From NCBI GenBank assembly GCA_032690845.1, contig CM064430.1, forward strand, positions 7,302,949-7,366,948: a stretch of 64,000 nt of DNA. The letters are read 5' to 3'. Of this stretch, positions 46,404 through 58,439 are shown in pieces. The position numbers and the translations under genes were made by a program. Origin of the DNA: Eleusine coracana subsp. coracana (taxonomy: Eukaryota; Streptophyta; Magnoliopsida; Poales; Poaceae). Positions within the stretch are counted from its first letter, which is position 1, and every line of letters starts with the position of its first letter. The notes under the pieces are model-generated. The model was not told the origin of the DNA and did not search any database. It worked only from the letters and a program-made list of their open reading frames with translations.

Positions 46404-47581
46404 CTAGCAAAGTGTCCGTGCGTTGCTACGGACTTTAAAAAACAAAACACTCTCTATAATTTAAATATAAATTATATATACAATATTATTATTTTTTTTA
46501 TTATATTTGTATTACTATTGGTGCTTCTTAGTATATTATTTTATATGTCAAAAGTAACAATTTTATCACCATTTTTTACCATATTCTAGAAGCTTTATCC
46601 GGAAGGAAAAATTAATTCACGGAGTCCAGAAATATCACTGTATTGCAACGTAATTTTAAAATTAAATACTTGCTCTAATAGAAAAAGTTAAAACACGAAA
46701 GTTATAGATCTTGTTGAGACCTTTTCGAAATATATATGGATCATATTATTTGGACTACAGAGCTAGGAGATATGGGCTCCGCATAAAGACCTGTGCAGAA
46801 GAGTTCGAATCAGAACAAATATTTTTATATTGTATATTTGAAAATCAAATCTATAGGATTCTGAATTATATTGAATACTAAAGTTGTAGAACTTTTTGAG
46901 AGCTATGAGATAGAGTCCGAGTTTACCTCATTTGAGCTCCACACGTGAGAGTTATGATTTTTGAAATTCGGTACTTGATATAGAAGGTACGAAACCGATT
47001 TGGATTCAATCTCTAACTTTGTGGACATGAAGTGGACGACCGTACCTCAATTAATAGATTGTAGAGAAGTTGTAAAACTTTTCGAGGGCTACGAGATAGA
47101 GTCCGAGTTTGCCTCATTTAAACTTCGGACAAGGGATTTATGATTTTTTAAATTCGATGCTTGATGGAAGGTAGGAAACTGATTTGGATTCAATCTCTAA
47201 TTTTGTGGGCGTACGGCAGATTTGAACATATTCACGTAAATTAATAGATTGTAGAGATATTATTTGGACTAAGGAGCTAGGAGATATGAGCCCCGCATAG
47301 AGAACTGCGCACAGGAGTCCGAATCAGAATAAATATTTTTGTATTGCATATTTGGAAACTAAAACTATGAGATCTGGACTTTCGTTGAATACCAAATTTG
47401 TAGAGCTTTTCGAGGGCTACGAGATAGAGTCCGAGTTTGCCTTATTTGAGCTCCGGACGTGGAAGTTATGATTTTTGAAATTCGGTACTTGATATAGAAG
47501 GTACGAAACCGATTTGGATTCAATCTCTAACTTTGTGGATACGAAGTGGACGACTGTACTTCAATTAATAGATTGTAGAGA
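46404..47581 (-). mobile_element. Composite Helitron H6 (1178 bp) with three 5' termini
   Basis: In reverse orientation it begins after A (46403) with CTAGCAAAGTGTCCGTGCG and ends AATTAATAGATTGTAGAGA before T (47582). The same 5' terminus also occurs internally at about 47067 and 47257. So one full unit (46404-47067) is followed by two 5'-terminal partial units of about 190 and 324 bp. The outside flanks join as GTATAGTATAGTA plus TATGGAG, matching the related text GTATAGTATATGGAG at 46225 and 47645, which serves as the empty site. Confidence 0.85.
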
Positions 47582-47639
47582 TATGGAGTGAGGTGCACAA
47601 CGTGTTGGCCTAGGAGACTTTTGCTAGGACTGTTTTAAC

Positions 47640-47942
47640 GTATAGTATAGTATATGGAGAAAGGTGCACGACGTGTTGGCCTAGGAGACTTTTGCTAGGA
47701 CTGTTTTAATACATCCAACGGTATTAACGGTGGCTAGGACTGTTTTAATACATCCAACGGTGTTAACGGTGGCTAGGACTGTTTTAATACATCCAACGGT
47801 GTGGTGGATACCAACGAACGTGAACAAAACAATGGCGGTGTTAACGGTGGCTAGGACTGTTTTAATACATCCAACGGTGTGTTGGACACCAACGAACGTG
47901 AACAAAACGGTGGCTAGGACTGTTTTAATACATCCAATGATG
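47640..47942. repeat. Minisatellite near the 5' end of H2
   Basis: GGCTAGGACTGTTTTAATAC followed by ATCCAACGG(T) is repeated about five times at irregular 42-74-bp spacing, with GTGTTAACGGT or GTGGTGGATACCAACG inserts. The open frames over it repeat the same peptide and are not genes. Confidence 0.9.
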
Positions 47943-48016
47943 TTTTTAATATATGAATAAAATGGTGGATATCAACAAAAGTGGAAGACCACACCGAAAT
48001 TAATATGTAGTAGAGA

Positions 48017-48337
48017 TAAAGCTGAAAAAAAAATGAAGAAGAGTTAGAAGACACAGAAATTTGTCCCGGTATCAATTGATTCCCCATGGCAAGTGATGGG
48101 TTGACAGAAGCACAGTGCTCCCAATACAGAGCAATATTTTGTTCTCGACAACAAATGGCCAATTAAAAGAAGGGAATTTGAATAGTGATCTTGAAATCAA
48201 CCCAAAACGTTGACCCTGTAACTATCGAGCAAGTGACCATCCAAGATTAAGGAAAGAAAGCAACACTGTTTATATAGTCGGGATGAAATGTTTTGAGTGC
48301 CTTGGATGTTCTGCTCCCACGTCTCCACTTTAAGCCG
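48017..48337. other. 3' flank of the prolyl oligopeptidase gene
   Basis: About 320 bp between the gene's stop codon and the Helitron 5' end, probably the 3' UTR and polyadenylation region. The Helitron insertion would have displaced whatever lay downstream by 16.3 kb. Confidence 0.5.
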
Positions 48338-51300
48338 TTATTCGGTCCATGAAGCCCCTAACATCTTTGCCATAAAGCTATATTTTTCTGCTGCTTCATC
48401 AATCTGAAAATAGAAAAAGCATCACATATAATAAGCTAATGAGTAATAAACTATGGCATGATTAGAAAAGCCATTGCACAAACCAATCTTTTAGTTGTGG
48501 CACCTCCATGCCCTGACTTGCGTTCAATGCGTGCAATTATTGGATTTGTCTGCGGGGTGTCCTTAACGCTAGTACACAGGACATACTGCAATGTCTACGT
48601 GTAACAATGGAAGAAAAGTAAGTAAATGAAAGCCAATAAATTATGGAAAGAGTGTTAAACAGAATTTCTGGTTATATTACCAAAAAACCAATAAATTATA
48701 ACATACTATCAGTTATAGATCTATAATCTTAATTGATTAAAGGATAAGTCCCCTTTACTCCCTTCAATATGATCAAAGTCTAGATAACTCCTAAACTATC
48801 TTTTGGTTTGTTTTACTCTATTGTTTGTTAACCTAGACTAATTTATATCTTTAACCGGTATTAAGTTGATTTACCGACATAGATCAAGATTAAATTGAGA
48901 TTCCCCTGACAATCTTACACATGTCTTATCTGAAATGATCAATGAATTAACGTGATACATATACCCCATCCCTGACCCAATCATGACGTGTGTACCCTTG
49001 TTTATGTGCCCTCTTGTCTTCCTTACATCTCTCAAGGTGCTCGGTCAATAGGAGCTCGTGCTCACCTGACGAGCCTGCACTCGTCTCGTTCAATCCATGC
49101 CGCTATGAGGTCATCGATTCACCCATCATCGATCCCTCGTAGCTGTTGTCCTACTGTACCTCTACTCATGCCGTCATGCCAGAGAACAGAAAAATAGGGC
49201 CACACACAAAAGAGTATGGACACAAATAGGATTATGTGACTTGTTGATTCTTTTTCCACGCTGTATGACACATGTGTTAAGATTGAGAAGGCAATCCCAG
49301 CTTAATCCCTGTTCATGTCAGCATATCAAGATTAAAAAGCCGATTAAAGGTGTACAAATAATCTATTTTAGTGAATAATAGAGATAAAAGAAACTAGTTG
49401 AGGGTTTTTTTGGACTTCAGATATACTTAAAGAAAAAACTCCCCCCCCCCCCCCCCCCCCCCCGCGTCCTCAATAAAGCCCCATAGACTAAGCCAATCAA
49501 TGAGGATGAGCATGGGAATCCCTAATCCAGACTGAAAGGCATGGCTTGATGACTGAGCATGCTACAACAACTTGTTAAATAGAGATTGGCATAAAAGATA
49601 GATTGAATTCCATCATACACACGACTTTAGAATGGACTATCTTATCACCCTACCGAAACTTGACAAATTCAAAGACAATTATTATTACCTAGCTAGTTTA
49701 TAAGATAGATACTACACAGCTCAGAATTGTTATGGAGTGGCGCCTGATCGTATGCCACATACACACATCACATGATGTGAAAACAAATTAAATGACAATT
49801 AGCATATAAGCACATCCCTAAATCCTGATCATATTGAGAAGAAGGCAATTGGTATATATCACATTAAGAAACATCAGCGTACATGCTACAACATCCAGAA
49901 CATATCACATAATATGATCTATATATCTGCATTTATGAATTACATGTTTATTGTTAATTGAAGAATGATTCAAGTGTAAAATTTAATGCAAGTTTTGATT
50001 CCAACAAAAACTGTGAGGAACCGAGTACAAAACAAGAACTTACTGCTATCAACTTCAGTGAATGCAATGGCACAACACGGTCATCATTGTCAGCTGTCAA
50101 CAACATTGTTGCTGGATATTGGCACTGGTTACCATAGCCTTGATCCCAAGGTCTCCGCACATTGTGAAGGGGCGAATATCTTGTTTTTGTTCATCAATGT
50201 AGCAAGAAACAAAGAAAATGTTAATGATAAATCAATAGAATTGCAGCCAAAACATAACTTTGTATATGTTCAGGACCAAAATAATAGCATGCAATTTATC
50301 ATACAACAAAATAGTGGTTTGGCCCCTCATCTTATGGGCTCTTGGCATGTCCTTTACGACATGAAAAATAAAAAATTGGAGAATGAAAGAGTTTTATCAT
50401 GGATATAGCATCATATATTAGTGTCACGGGAATAAACATATATGTGTTTATACAGATATGCAAGAATAAACACTCTATGTATTTTGTGAATAATCAGTTG
50501 AGTTGAGACAAGGATCCAATATAAACGAAAGCACAAAAGAAAAGAAAAAGGTCAGACATAAAGCACCATAGTTGTAGTATATGACTTCTAATTTTCTCAG
50601 TTGCGTGTCTCATGTGATGACGATTTTAAAAATGGCTGAAATTGTATGGCCAATATATAATTTTTAGCATATAATAGTGTTAGAAATTGGAAACATCTTA
50701 TACTTTATAAGCCAATGGAACTCTTCTTCCTTATCTGAACAACCATAGTCCGTAGTCCAGGCATGACCTGCAGAATTAAATTTTCATTGTTAAGCTGTAT
50801 GAATATACCAAAACATATCTAATCCACACTAGAAATGAATAATAGAGAAAACTGTAAATGGTCCCCCTTAGGGGTTGCTCTGAGGTTGTTAATAGCCAGG
50901 GCATCACTTCTAAGCAGCACGTGGATTTTTCTTGCACAGTGGTATTTCTTATAGAGTAGGAGAAAGCCAATGACACACAGCAAGAACTAGCAAGTAGTTA
51001 TGTATTGACGGTGACAAACATCTACTGGAAATCGGAATACCTCTCTGGGTACTTCGAAACATCCTTGAACACCTGCATAAGCATCAATCACATTTCCCTC
51101 TATCCTTCATTTGTTCTCCAATTTTCACATGGCCCTATTGCTATTTGAGGATGCCTCACCTTACTAGGAAATAAAATGTTCCACTACTGTCACCTTTTAA
51201 AAATATTATAAGCAGCATAGTGCTGGTATGATTTCCTCATAAATGTGGACTTCTTTTGATCTTTAGTCTTCTTTGGCTGATACTATTTTTATTCAGCTGG

Positions 51301-54300
51301 TACTTTGTCAAAGTGGAGGTGCCTCTGTTCATTTGTTTTTCACTTGCAAATGCAGAAGGCATGAGAAACTGATCCTAGGATTGAAACTGCTGCATGGTGG
51401 ATCCTCCTCTCGCCGCCCCTAGGCCCCCCTCCCACCCTCACCTTCCTGCCTCTGCCACTGCTAGAGCTGCTACCGGCCAAAGCTCGTGCAGCTGCAGTGA
51501 TGGTGGTGGCAGGGCTCCTGCTTCTATGCTTCTCCTTTTACTCTCCCATGGAGTTAAAAACCCTAGCACCATGAACAGTTTGGTGGTGATTATGGTGTCG
51601 TCAAATCTGCAATGAAGATCACTGTATTGCGCTCCCATAGCCTCTTTGGCCATATCTGCTAGCATGGTTGCGGGTGCATGGGCGTTAATGATAGTTGTAG
51701 CCTCCAATGATGTCTGAAGTGTCTTCCCTTTTTGCGCCCCATTCCTCATGTGAACTTGAAGACCATGGTCCACGACTTGATATTATATTCTTGCTGGTGG
51801 TGCCCTTCCCTTTGTGGGGGCGTGCTACCGTCAGTGGCCAATGGATGAAGGTCTATAGTCCTCCAATGTCGTTGGAGACCCATGTTCCTCAGTGCCCCCT
51901 CGGTGTTGTAAAAGCGAGTGAAACTTAGTAAAGCTAGTAGTGAAAAGTGAAAGCTATTTTTGGTTACATAGCCAAAATAAAAGAAAAACAACATCATGTG
52001 AGAGCTATATTTGCAAAAGGCGATATTGCGGGGAAGGGGTTGCACTGAAATTAAGATAATTTTTACAGGGTTTTGCAGTTTTCCTTGAAATTGAAACATA
52101 CCGATTGTGAACTTGTGGAAACGGAGCATGTCCATGACGCCGCCACCAGCAAGAGCACATTGAAACAGATCTGGCCGCTGCAACATACGCTTAGTCAGAT
52201 TCATGTAGTAGTCCAAATAGTGTATGGTGGTCAAATTAATAGACAATAATAAAACTATATATATTGTGAGGTATCTTAATTAAAAATGATTGTTTTTCTA
52301 TATCACCTGGTTAATGGAAGCAGCAACCAGAAGACCTCCATTGCTACCACCTTCAATGCCCAATTTTGTGGAACTTGTGTAATGATCAGAAATGAGGAAT
52401 TCAGCACAAGAAATAAAGTCATCAAAACAATTTTGTTTCATTGCAAGTGCTCCAGCTTTGTGCCACTCCTCCCCGTATTCTCCACCGCCCCGAATATTTG
52501 CCATACATACAATAAACCCCATGTTCTTGCAAAGCACAACACGAGCAAAACTGAATGAAGGGGTAATGCTTATGTTGAAACCCCCATAACCATGCAGTAA
52601 AGTTGGGTGTGATCCATCAAGCTTGATGTCTTTCTTCGACATTACGAACATGGGAAGTTTAGTTCCATCCTTACTAGGAACAAAAACCTGAATTGGGAAA
52701 ATTTTAAAACTTTTGGCAACTAAACAAAATTCGTTACATAAGAAAAGGAATAATTTAGACGAGTGAAAAAAGAGTACATGAGCTAAATGACCAGGGTACT
52801 TACGATTCTCCTGATAAAAATGTAAGTTGCCAATTATTTCTGATATATGTATTGTGCTCGTAAAAATTGCTATTTTTAATTGGTACAGTAACCAATAAGG
52901 TAAAATGCACTACGATAAATTGGTGGCATGTGTTGGCAGCATGCAACACTGCGAGATGTGAGTGAAACGCACAATATCACAAATTGGACACTAGTTTTGT
53001 GCGGCTACACGCTACAATGAGGCTGCAAAGTTTTCGGATTTCTTCCTATTTTGTGTATGTATAGATGATGCCCTTGATCTGTCCAAGATGCTCACACGTC
53101 CCACAATCTTGAAGCACATTCTGTTATCTTAAAGCAAATGACAAGAAATCCTAACCACCTAATCAGCAGGACTCTAAACTGTAAAAGAAACTAAGGGTTG
53201 ACGCTACACTAACTAGTCCAGACAACATTATGATAACAAGACATACTAGATACTGTTATTGTTTTATTCTTTAAGGTAACGGATGAGATTTTATTAATCC
53301 CGGCCTTTACTCCCAAGTGCCACAATCATCTGGCCTTTGTTTTCCAAGAAACTACAGCTAAACAGAGATCAAATTGGCCAAACATAAGAAATGCATAATG
53401 AAACATAGATGTAGAAAACTAAAAGTAAAACAAATTCAGAAAGGCAATCAAACTACCTGTTTAACCTGAAACCTTGTGCGGTCAAATCCAGGAACTGAAA
53501 TTTCTCGAAACACCTTCATTTCAGGGATTGTAGATGCTAAATTACACCTGTAAATAATACCTGGCGAAAGAAAGCTTACGAAGCCAATAAAGGCCTCCTT
53601 GTCTTCCCTCCTACAAGAGATCTCAGAAATAGATCCAATATCTAGAGGCAACTGATGAATCAAATTTCCAGTGCTAAGGTCTCTTAACTGCAGAATACTC
53701 TTGACATCTGACATATAACACACCAACAGCTGGTTACTGTTAACTGCGTCAGCTGACTCAAGAACATCTTTTTCATGCTCAGGAAGAACATCAGTCCACA
53801 CGTCAGGGTTCTTGATATTTACCCGTACTAGCTTACATTTTGGGGCACCTTTATTGGTCAAAAATATAAATTCGTCACCATCGTTTGCTACAATTTGATA
53901 TTGAGCATCAAAGTTGTCAATAAGCTTGACAAATGGAAGCATTTTATGTGTCTCTCTGAAACCCTGTATTCCTCGAGGAAGGGAAGAAATTTCACAGTAG
54001 TAAAGTTTATTGTTGGAGCCACAACCTTCATTGGTGCCCAATATGACGTACTGCCAAAACAAATATAAAATTCAGATTACTACATTTTCTGTATGCGATA
54101 GAAAAGACTACGAAGTTCCTAATACTGAAGATGAAGATTTAAGTTTTTACTTCCTCAGATTTTTCTTAGTTGCTGCAAATTAAACATGTATGTGCAACAT
54201 TAAGAAGTTTCATATTCGTACAAATTACATGAGTCACAGCAGTTACCTTTCCATCTTCAGTGACGGAGGCACGAAAGGAATGCTTAGGGTTTTCAGGATC

Positions 54301-57300
54301 TTTCCAGCACACTATATCCTCTGACTGATCGGTTCCCACAACGTGGTAACATAACTGATGATTAACATTGACATTCATCTCAACACCAGCATCCAAGTCT
54401 CCTCCGTCTCTAAAGTTATGAATGGAAAGCTAGTGAAAGGGATATTCCAGAAAACAAGAACAGACTGAATCAACAGAAAAGCTTAAGCAAAGAGGCATAA
54501 TTTATAGATGTTGATGACAAATCACTCAAATATTCAACATCCACAATTTGTAAGTCCTATATAATTTGCATGTTACACATTGACGTTGCTTAACTATTTC
54601 TAACCCAGGCGGAAAATTCATAAAAGCATTACAAGGTGAAGGAAAAGAAAACAATGCGGGCCTACCTGGGTGCTGGAAACCGACCATAGAAAAATCCTTT
54701 CCCATCATGTGTCCAACCCATACACGAGAACTTCACCTGCATCCATCAGTAGATCAGATTTGGTTAAAGAACAAACAATTTATTAAGCACTATTGTATTG
54801 ATGTTTGCACAATGGAAAACTAAAGAAGTCTAGTTGCAAATTGTGACTACTTACCCATGACAATTTGTCGGGCATAGGCTGCTTGTCAGTTGTGTTCATC
54901 ACATGAATTGTAACCCAATCGCTACCGTTTTCATTAAGCCCGTAGGCCATGTAGTTCCCATCCTCGCTAATAGAAAATATTGTAAGGATAACTGAACCAT
55001 CTGCACTTAGAGTATTGGGATCGAAAAGAACCTCTGCCTTTCCCTCCAAATCGTCCTGCAAATATGAGCATTGCACGTGACGTATTCCAACCGTTTGACC
55101 AGTAGCATACAAAAGTAGCACAGTTTGCATTAAACTCACAACAATCTTCAGTCCCCAAAAGGCATATTAGAATACTAAGACAGTTACATGAAGACGTATT
55201 GCTATCAGCATCAAATCTATATAATTCTGATGTAAATGATCATGTGCAGGACAATCTTAGATTAGCGACACATGTTTGGTTTATTAGTACTGAAGCATTT
55301 CCCACCTCCCCTGAGACCCATAGATGGTTATTTAGGCCGGCCGAATGGGTGGTCATAAGGCACGGAAATTCTAGCCCAGCCCAAGCATAGCACAACACAG
55401 TATCATGGCCGGGCTGGCATTATCAGCCATGCTTGGGCTAACTCTGCCGCATAGGCACGATACATTTATCGGTGCTTAGTTACTTGCCTCTAAGCCAATT
55501 ATGGATATCCTTGATGTCCATAATCAGACCTTAAATGAGAAGTATTTGGGCATGCCTTCAGATGTTGGAATTGCCACGAATGGTGCTTTCAAATATTTGA
55601 AGGACAGGGTGTGGAGTACAGTACAAGGATGGCTTGATCAATGTCTATCGGTAGGCGGCAAGGAAGTGCTTATAAAGGCAGTCCTCCAGGCAATACCAAC
55701 ATATTCTATGTCGTGTTTCAGGCTGCCGAAGGGGCTCTGCAATCACCTAACAGGGCTGTTGCGGAATTTTTGGTGGGGTTGTAAAGGCGGGAAAAGAAAA
55801 ACCTGCTGGGTGGCCTGGGATGACATGATTCAGCCAAAGAACAAAGGTGGCTTAGGCTTTCGGGATATGGAGTTGTTCAACCTGGCTCTCTTGGCCAAGC
55901 AAGCGTGGAGATTGCTACTAGAGCCAACCTCTTTATGTGCTCGGTTGCTGAAGGCAGTATACTTCCCCAATGGGGAGTTTTTTGAGGCAGAACTAGGACG
56001 GAATCCATCGCGCGTATGGAGATCAATTCTTGATGGGAGAAGAACTCTTAACCAGGGCCTGATCCGGCGTATAGGCAATGGAGAGAGTACAAAATATGGG
56101 CGATGGACTGGCTACCAAAAGAAGGGATGAGGAGGCTGATATACACAGTGGCAAACTCTCTTCAATTGGTTTTGGAGTTGATCGATGTCGTAGCCTGTTC
56201 ATGGAAGAACGAGGTATTGAATCAATATTTTGCTCCGACGGATGTGGAGGCGATCCTGAATATCCCGATCAACACGTGAAGTCAGGAAGACTTCTGGGCC
56301 TGGCATCATGAACGAAGTGGTGTCTTCTCTGTTCGCTCGGCGTATCGGATGTTGGTGGCACAAAAGGCAAATGAGGCCCACCCAGGGAGTTCAGATGTGA
56401 GGAAAGCGGAGAAAGCTAGATTGGGCGACACTATGGAGCATCCAAGTCCCGTCCAAGATCAGGGTTTCTCTATGGAGGTTGGCAAGAGCCTCGATACCCC
56501 CGAAGGATGTCCTGCATCATAGGCATATGGCAGACAATGACGCTTGCTCCATCTGTGGGGCTCAGGAGTCAGGACTCATGGAAACACTCTCTCGTAGAGT
56601 GCAATATGGCGCGGTGCGTGTGGGCTCTGGAGAGAGATGATATTACAGAGCAGGTAGCAGATAAAGGGATGGATCCTAACTGCTGCTGGTGTGCTGGGCC
56701 ATGAGGACTTGACAAGAGTAGTCGTCACCCTATGGGCAATCTGGTATGCTAGACGCAAGGCAATTCATGACCAGGTCTTTCAGAGCCCGCTATCTACTCA
56801 TTGTTTTATCGATAACTTTGTTTCGGAGCTGCAACTTGGGAGAGTGACCAGATCCGTAGACAAGCAGGGCGCATCTTCCAATCACCCAAGGTGGATCCCG
56901 CCCCCGACATGTAGAGGGATGTGTCGACTGTAGAGGATACGATGGACGACACATGATCGACGACGCACAGTGGACAGTGGTCCTTTGCCTCAGCGCTTCC
57001 TCCTAGTGCAGGTAGCCAAGGCGTACAATGAGAAATAATTATCCATCATGCTGCACAGGAACTGATTTACATCCCTTATGTACAGAATTCCAGCGACGCC
57101 CCCACTTATAACCTTATTATCAACAACTCCCACTCAAACTTCTATATACTTAACCTGAATACATAATTTAATAACATCCTTATCTACTCCATCAAGCTTT
57201 GCTTACAGATACATTTTTTAATAACATCCTTATCGTCTGATTTAACTAAATGAGACGGTCGACCGAGCCAACGAGAGAGAACATAAACGTGAGAGGTTGT

Positions 57301-58251
57301 TGCAGGGGCAGCATTATGATTGGTAAAATTGGGCCACGTGTCAGAAAATATCCCAAGTCATCATGCTGCACAGGAACGGATTTTCATCGCTTATTAGGTA
57401 CAGAATATATCCCCTTCAAACAACTTCTATACCGAACCTGACTACATTATAACATCTCCTGATGTACTCCCTCAAGCTTTGTTTACAATCGATTCCATAT
57501 CCGAGTACCTACCACTACAAATGACATGACGAGGCCAATCAATCTCCTAATTTAAGTCAACACACGCACAAACATCCAAACTTTGCCAGCATTATTGAGA
57601 TGAATCAAGACAAAACCATAAGTAGTAAAGTAAAACTCCCCTCCCCCAGCCGGCCTGCCCCACAGATTAATAAGACTAGATCACGCATTCTACTGGAATG
57701 AACACATCCATGGCTGTGTCTGTTGTGTTATTTTTAGGCGCCTTCTTTCAAGCTACTTTTAATAATAAAAAATAGGTGTGACAGCAGTTTTGCAGTTATC
57801 TGCTTGATGACATACCTGCATATACAGCACGCTCTGGTCCTGCATGCCGGAGTTGTGGAAGTAGAAATACTTGTTGCCTCGGCGTATCGGTGCCGAGTAG
57901 CGTGGGTGGTCGAACAGCCGCTTGATCTCCTTGCGCAGGTTCTCCGCGTCGGGGCAGCCTGCGAGCACCTTCTCGCACAGCTCAACCTGCCGGTCCATGA
58001 ACTCCTCGGTCTCCTTCGAGCTCGGGTCCTCCAGCCTGCGCAGTGAGGTGAAAAAGCCATAAGCATAAGCAGAACCACAGATCTGAGGAGAAGGAACACC
58101 ACCAGAGAGTGGGGCTGGTGGGCTGGTGCGTAGGTGCTTGCCAGCGGTAGGGGTCGGGGACTTGGACACCGTGGTAGTCGTCGACGACGGAATCGTCGCG
58201 CCGGGCCGGCGGGTACGAGAGGTGAGTGGCGTCGCCTGAAACAGAACCCAT
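48338..58251 (-). CDS. POP: Prolyl oligopeptidase (S9A), 12 exons, complete
   Basis: Exons: 58142-58251, 57816-58035, 55055-55255 corrected to 54855-55055, 54666-54736, 54247-54409, 53457-54050, 52307-52687, 52102-52177, 50704-50767, 50044-50179, 48484-48594, 48338-48403. They sum to 2193 nt (730 codons plus stop), the usual length of plant POP, with no stop inside. The first half is the beta-propeller. The C-terminal hydrolase has Ser568 in GGSNGG, Asp659 in NDDRVVP and His701 in SGHGG, plus GGFNI and ANIRGGGEYGE. It cleaves peptides after Pro in the cytosol. Intron 1 uses a GC donor (TG then GCAAGC). Intron 2 (2.76 kb) holds a LINE remnant. ALAGGGVMDML replaces the usual ALAHVGVMDML. Likely functional, though two substitutions lie near the active site. 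Confidence 0.93.
49441..49463. repeat. Poly-C run in a POP intron
   Basis: Twenty-three consecutive C in the 1449-bp intron between the last Asp-bearing exon and the His-bearing exon. Runs of this length are prone to sequencing error. Confidence 0.95.
50768..52101. other. POP intron 8 with a GC-rich insert
   Basis: Within this 1334-bp intron, 51390-51930 is clearly more GC-rich than the rest, starting GGATCCTCCTCTCGCCGCCC. Its open frames on both strands lack domains. It is probably an inserted repeat of unknown family, since the rest of the intron is AT-rich. Confidence 0.35.
55345..55445. repeat. GGCCGG/CCCAGCC-rich fragment, hAT-like subterminal type
   Basis: In POP intron 2, words such as TAGCCCAGCCCAAGC and ATGGCCGGGCTGGC resemble the subterminal repeats of the hAT element at 60021-61201. 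No ends found; probably a fragment. Confidence 0.35.
55490..56935 (+). pseudogene. LINE (non-LTR retrotransposon) remnant in POP intron 2
   Basis: The plus-strand frame from 55501 has EKYLGMPSDVG, GWLDQCLSVGGKEVLIKAVL, FWWG and KGGLGFRDMELFNLALLAKQ, the region after the RT active site in plant L1-type LINEs. It stops at 56130. Shifted frames then continue with FWAWHHERSGVFSVRSAYRM and a zinc-binding RT-C domain (ACSICGAQE, HSLVECNMARCVW). The endonuclease and RT active site are missing, so it is a 5'-truncated, frameshifted copy. It lies antisense to the host gene, inside a normal intron. Confidence 0.85.
57030..57490. repeat. Imperfect direct repeat in POP intron 2
   Basis: CATCATGCTGCACAGGAAC and the following 120 bases (ACAGAAT, CTTCTATA, ACATCCT, CTCCATCAAGCTTTGCTTAC) occur at about 57051 and again at about 57360 with moderate divergence. 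Non-coding; probably parts of a repeat. Confidence 0.6.
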
Positions 58252-58354
58252 GGTGACTTGCCGGACGAGAGCGAGAAGACTGACGATAGGAAGAGTGGTA
58301 TGGGAAGACAGTGGGAGAGGACGCGGCGAAGGGGATCGATCGATCGGAACAGAT

Positions 58355-58361
58355 ATTTATA
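58355..58361 (-). promoter_or_regulatory. TATA box of the prolyl oligopeptidase gene
   Basis: CCTATAAATATC on the minus strand lies 104 bases upstream of the ATG, placing the start of transcription near 58325 and giving a leader of about 75 bases. A GATCGATCGATC palindrome follows at 58334-58345. Confidence 0.6.
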
Positions 58362-58439
58362 GGAAGAACGAAGTATGCATTCCTGGCTGGATGGGACGAG
58401 CGTACGGCAGCCAGTTGCACACTAGCACTCTCTAACACA

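Larger units (their letters stand above)
31715..48016 (-). mobile_element. Large gene-carrying Helitron H2 (16.3 kb)
   Basis: On the minus strand the 5' end is TCTCTACTACATATTAATTT (48016 downward), preceded by A. The 3' end has CCCTGTGGCAATGCACGGGC, able to form a hairpin, then ACTTTACTAG, followed by T. These ends match the small Helitrons of the window in their first 40 and last 30 bases. Inside, on the same strand, are a basic SDEQKA exon, two Ulp1-like gene remnants and a coiled-coil gene next to the 3' end. Nested insertions account for much of the length. No HUH Rep motif or helicase was seen, so it is not autonomous as it stands. Treating both ends as one element is inference from matching family and orientation. 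Confidence 0.6.

Noticed and set aside
47640..47942. CRISPR-like array
   Set aside because: Spacing is irregular, the intervening text is repetitive rather than unique, and the context is plant nuclear DNA.
47681..47960. Two open frames with repeated peptides
   Set aside because: They read through a minisatellite in both directions and have no start or splice context.
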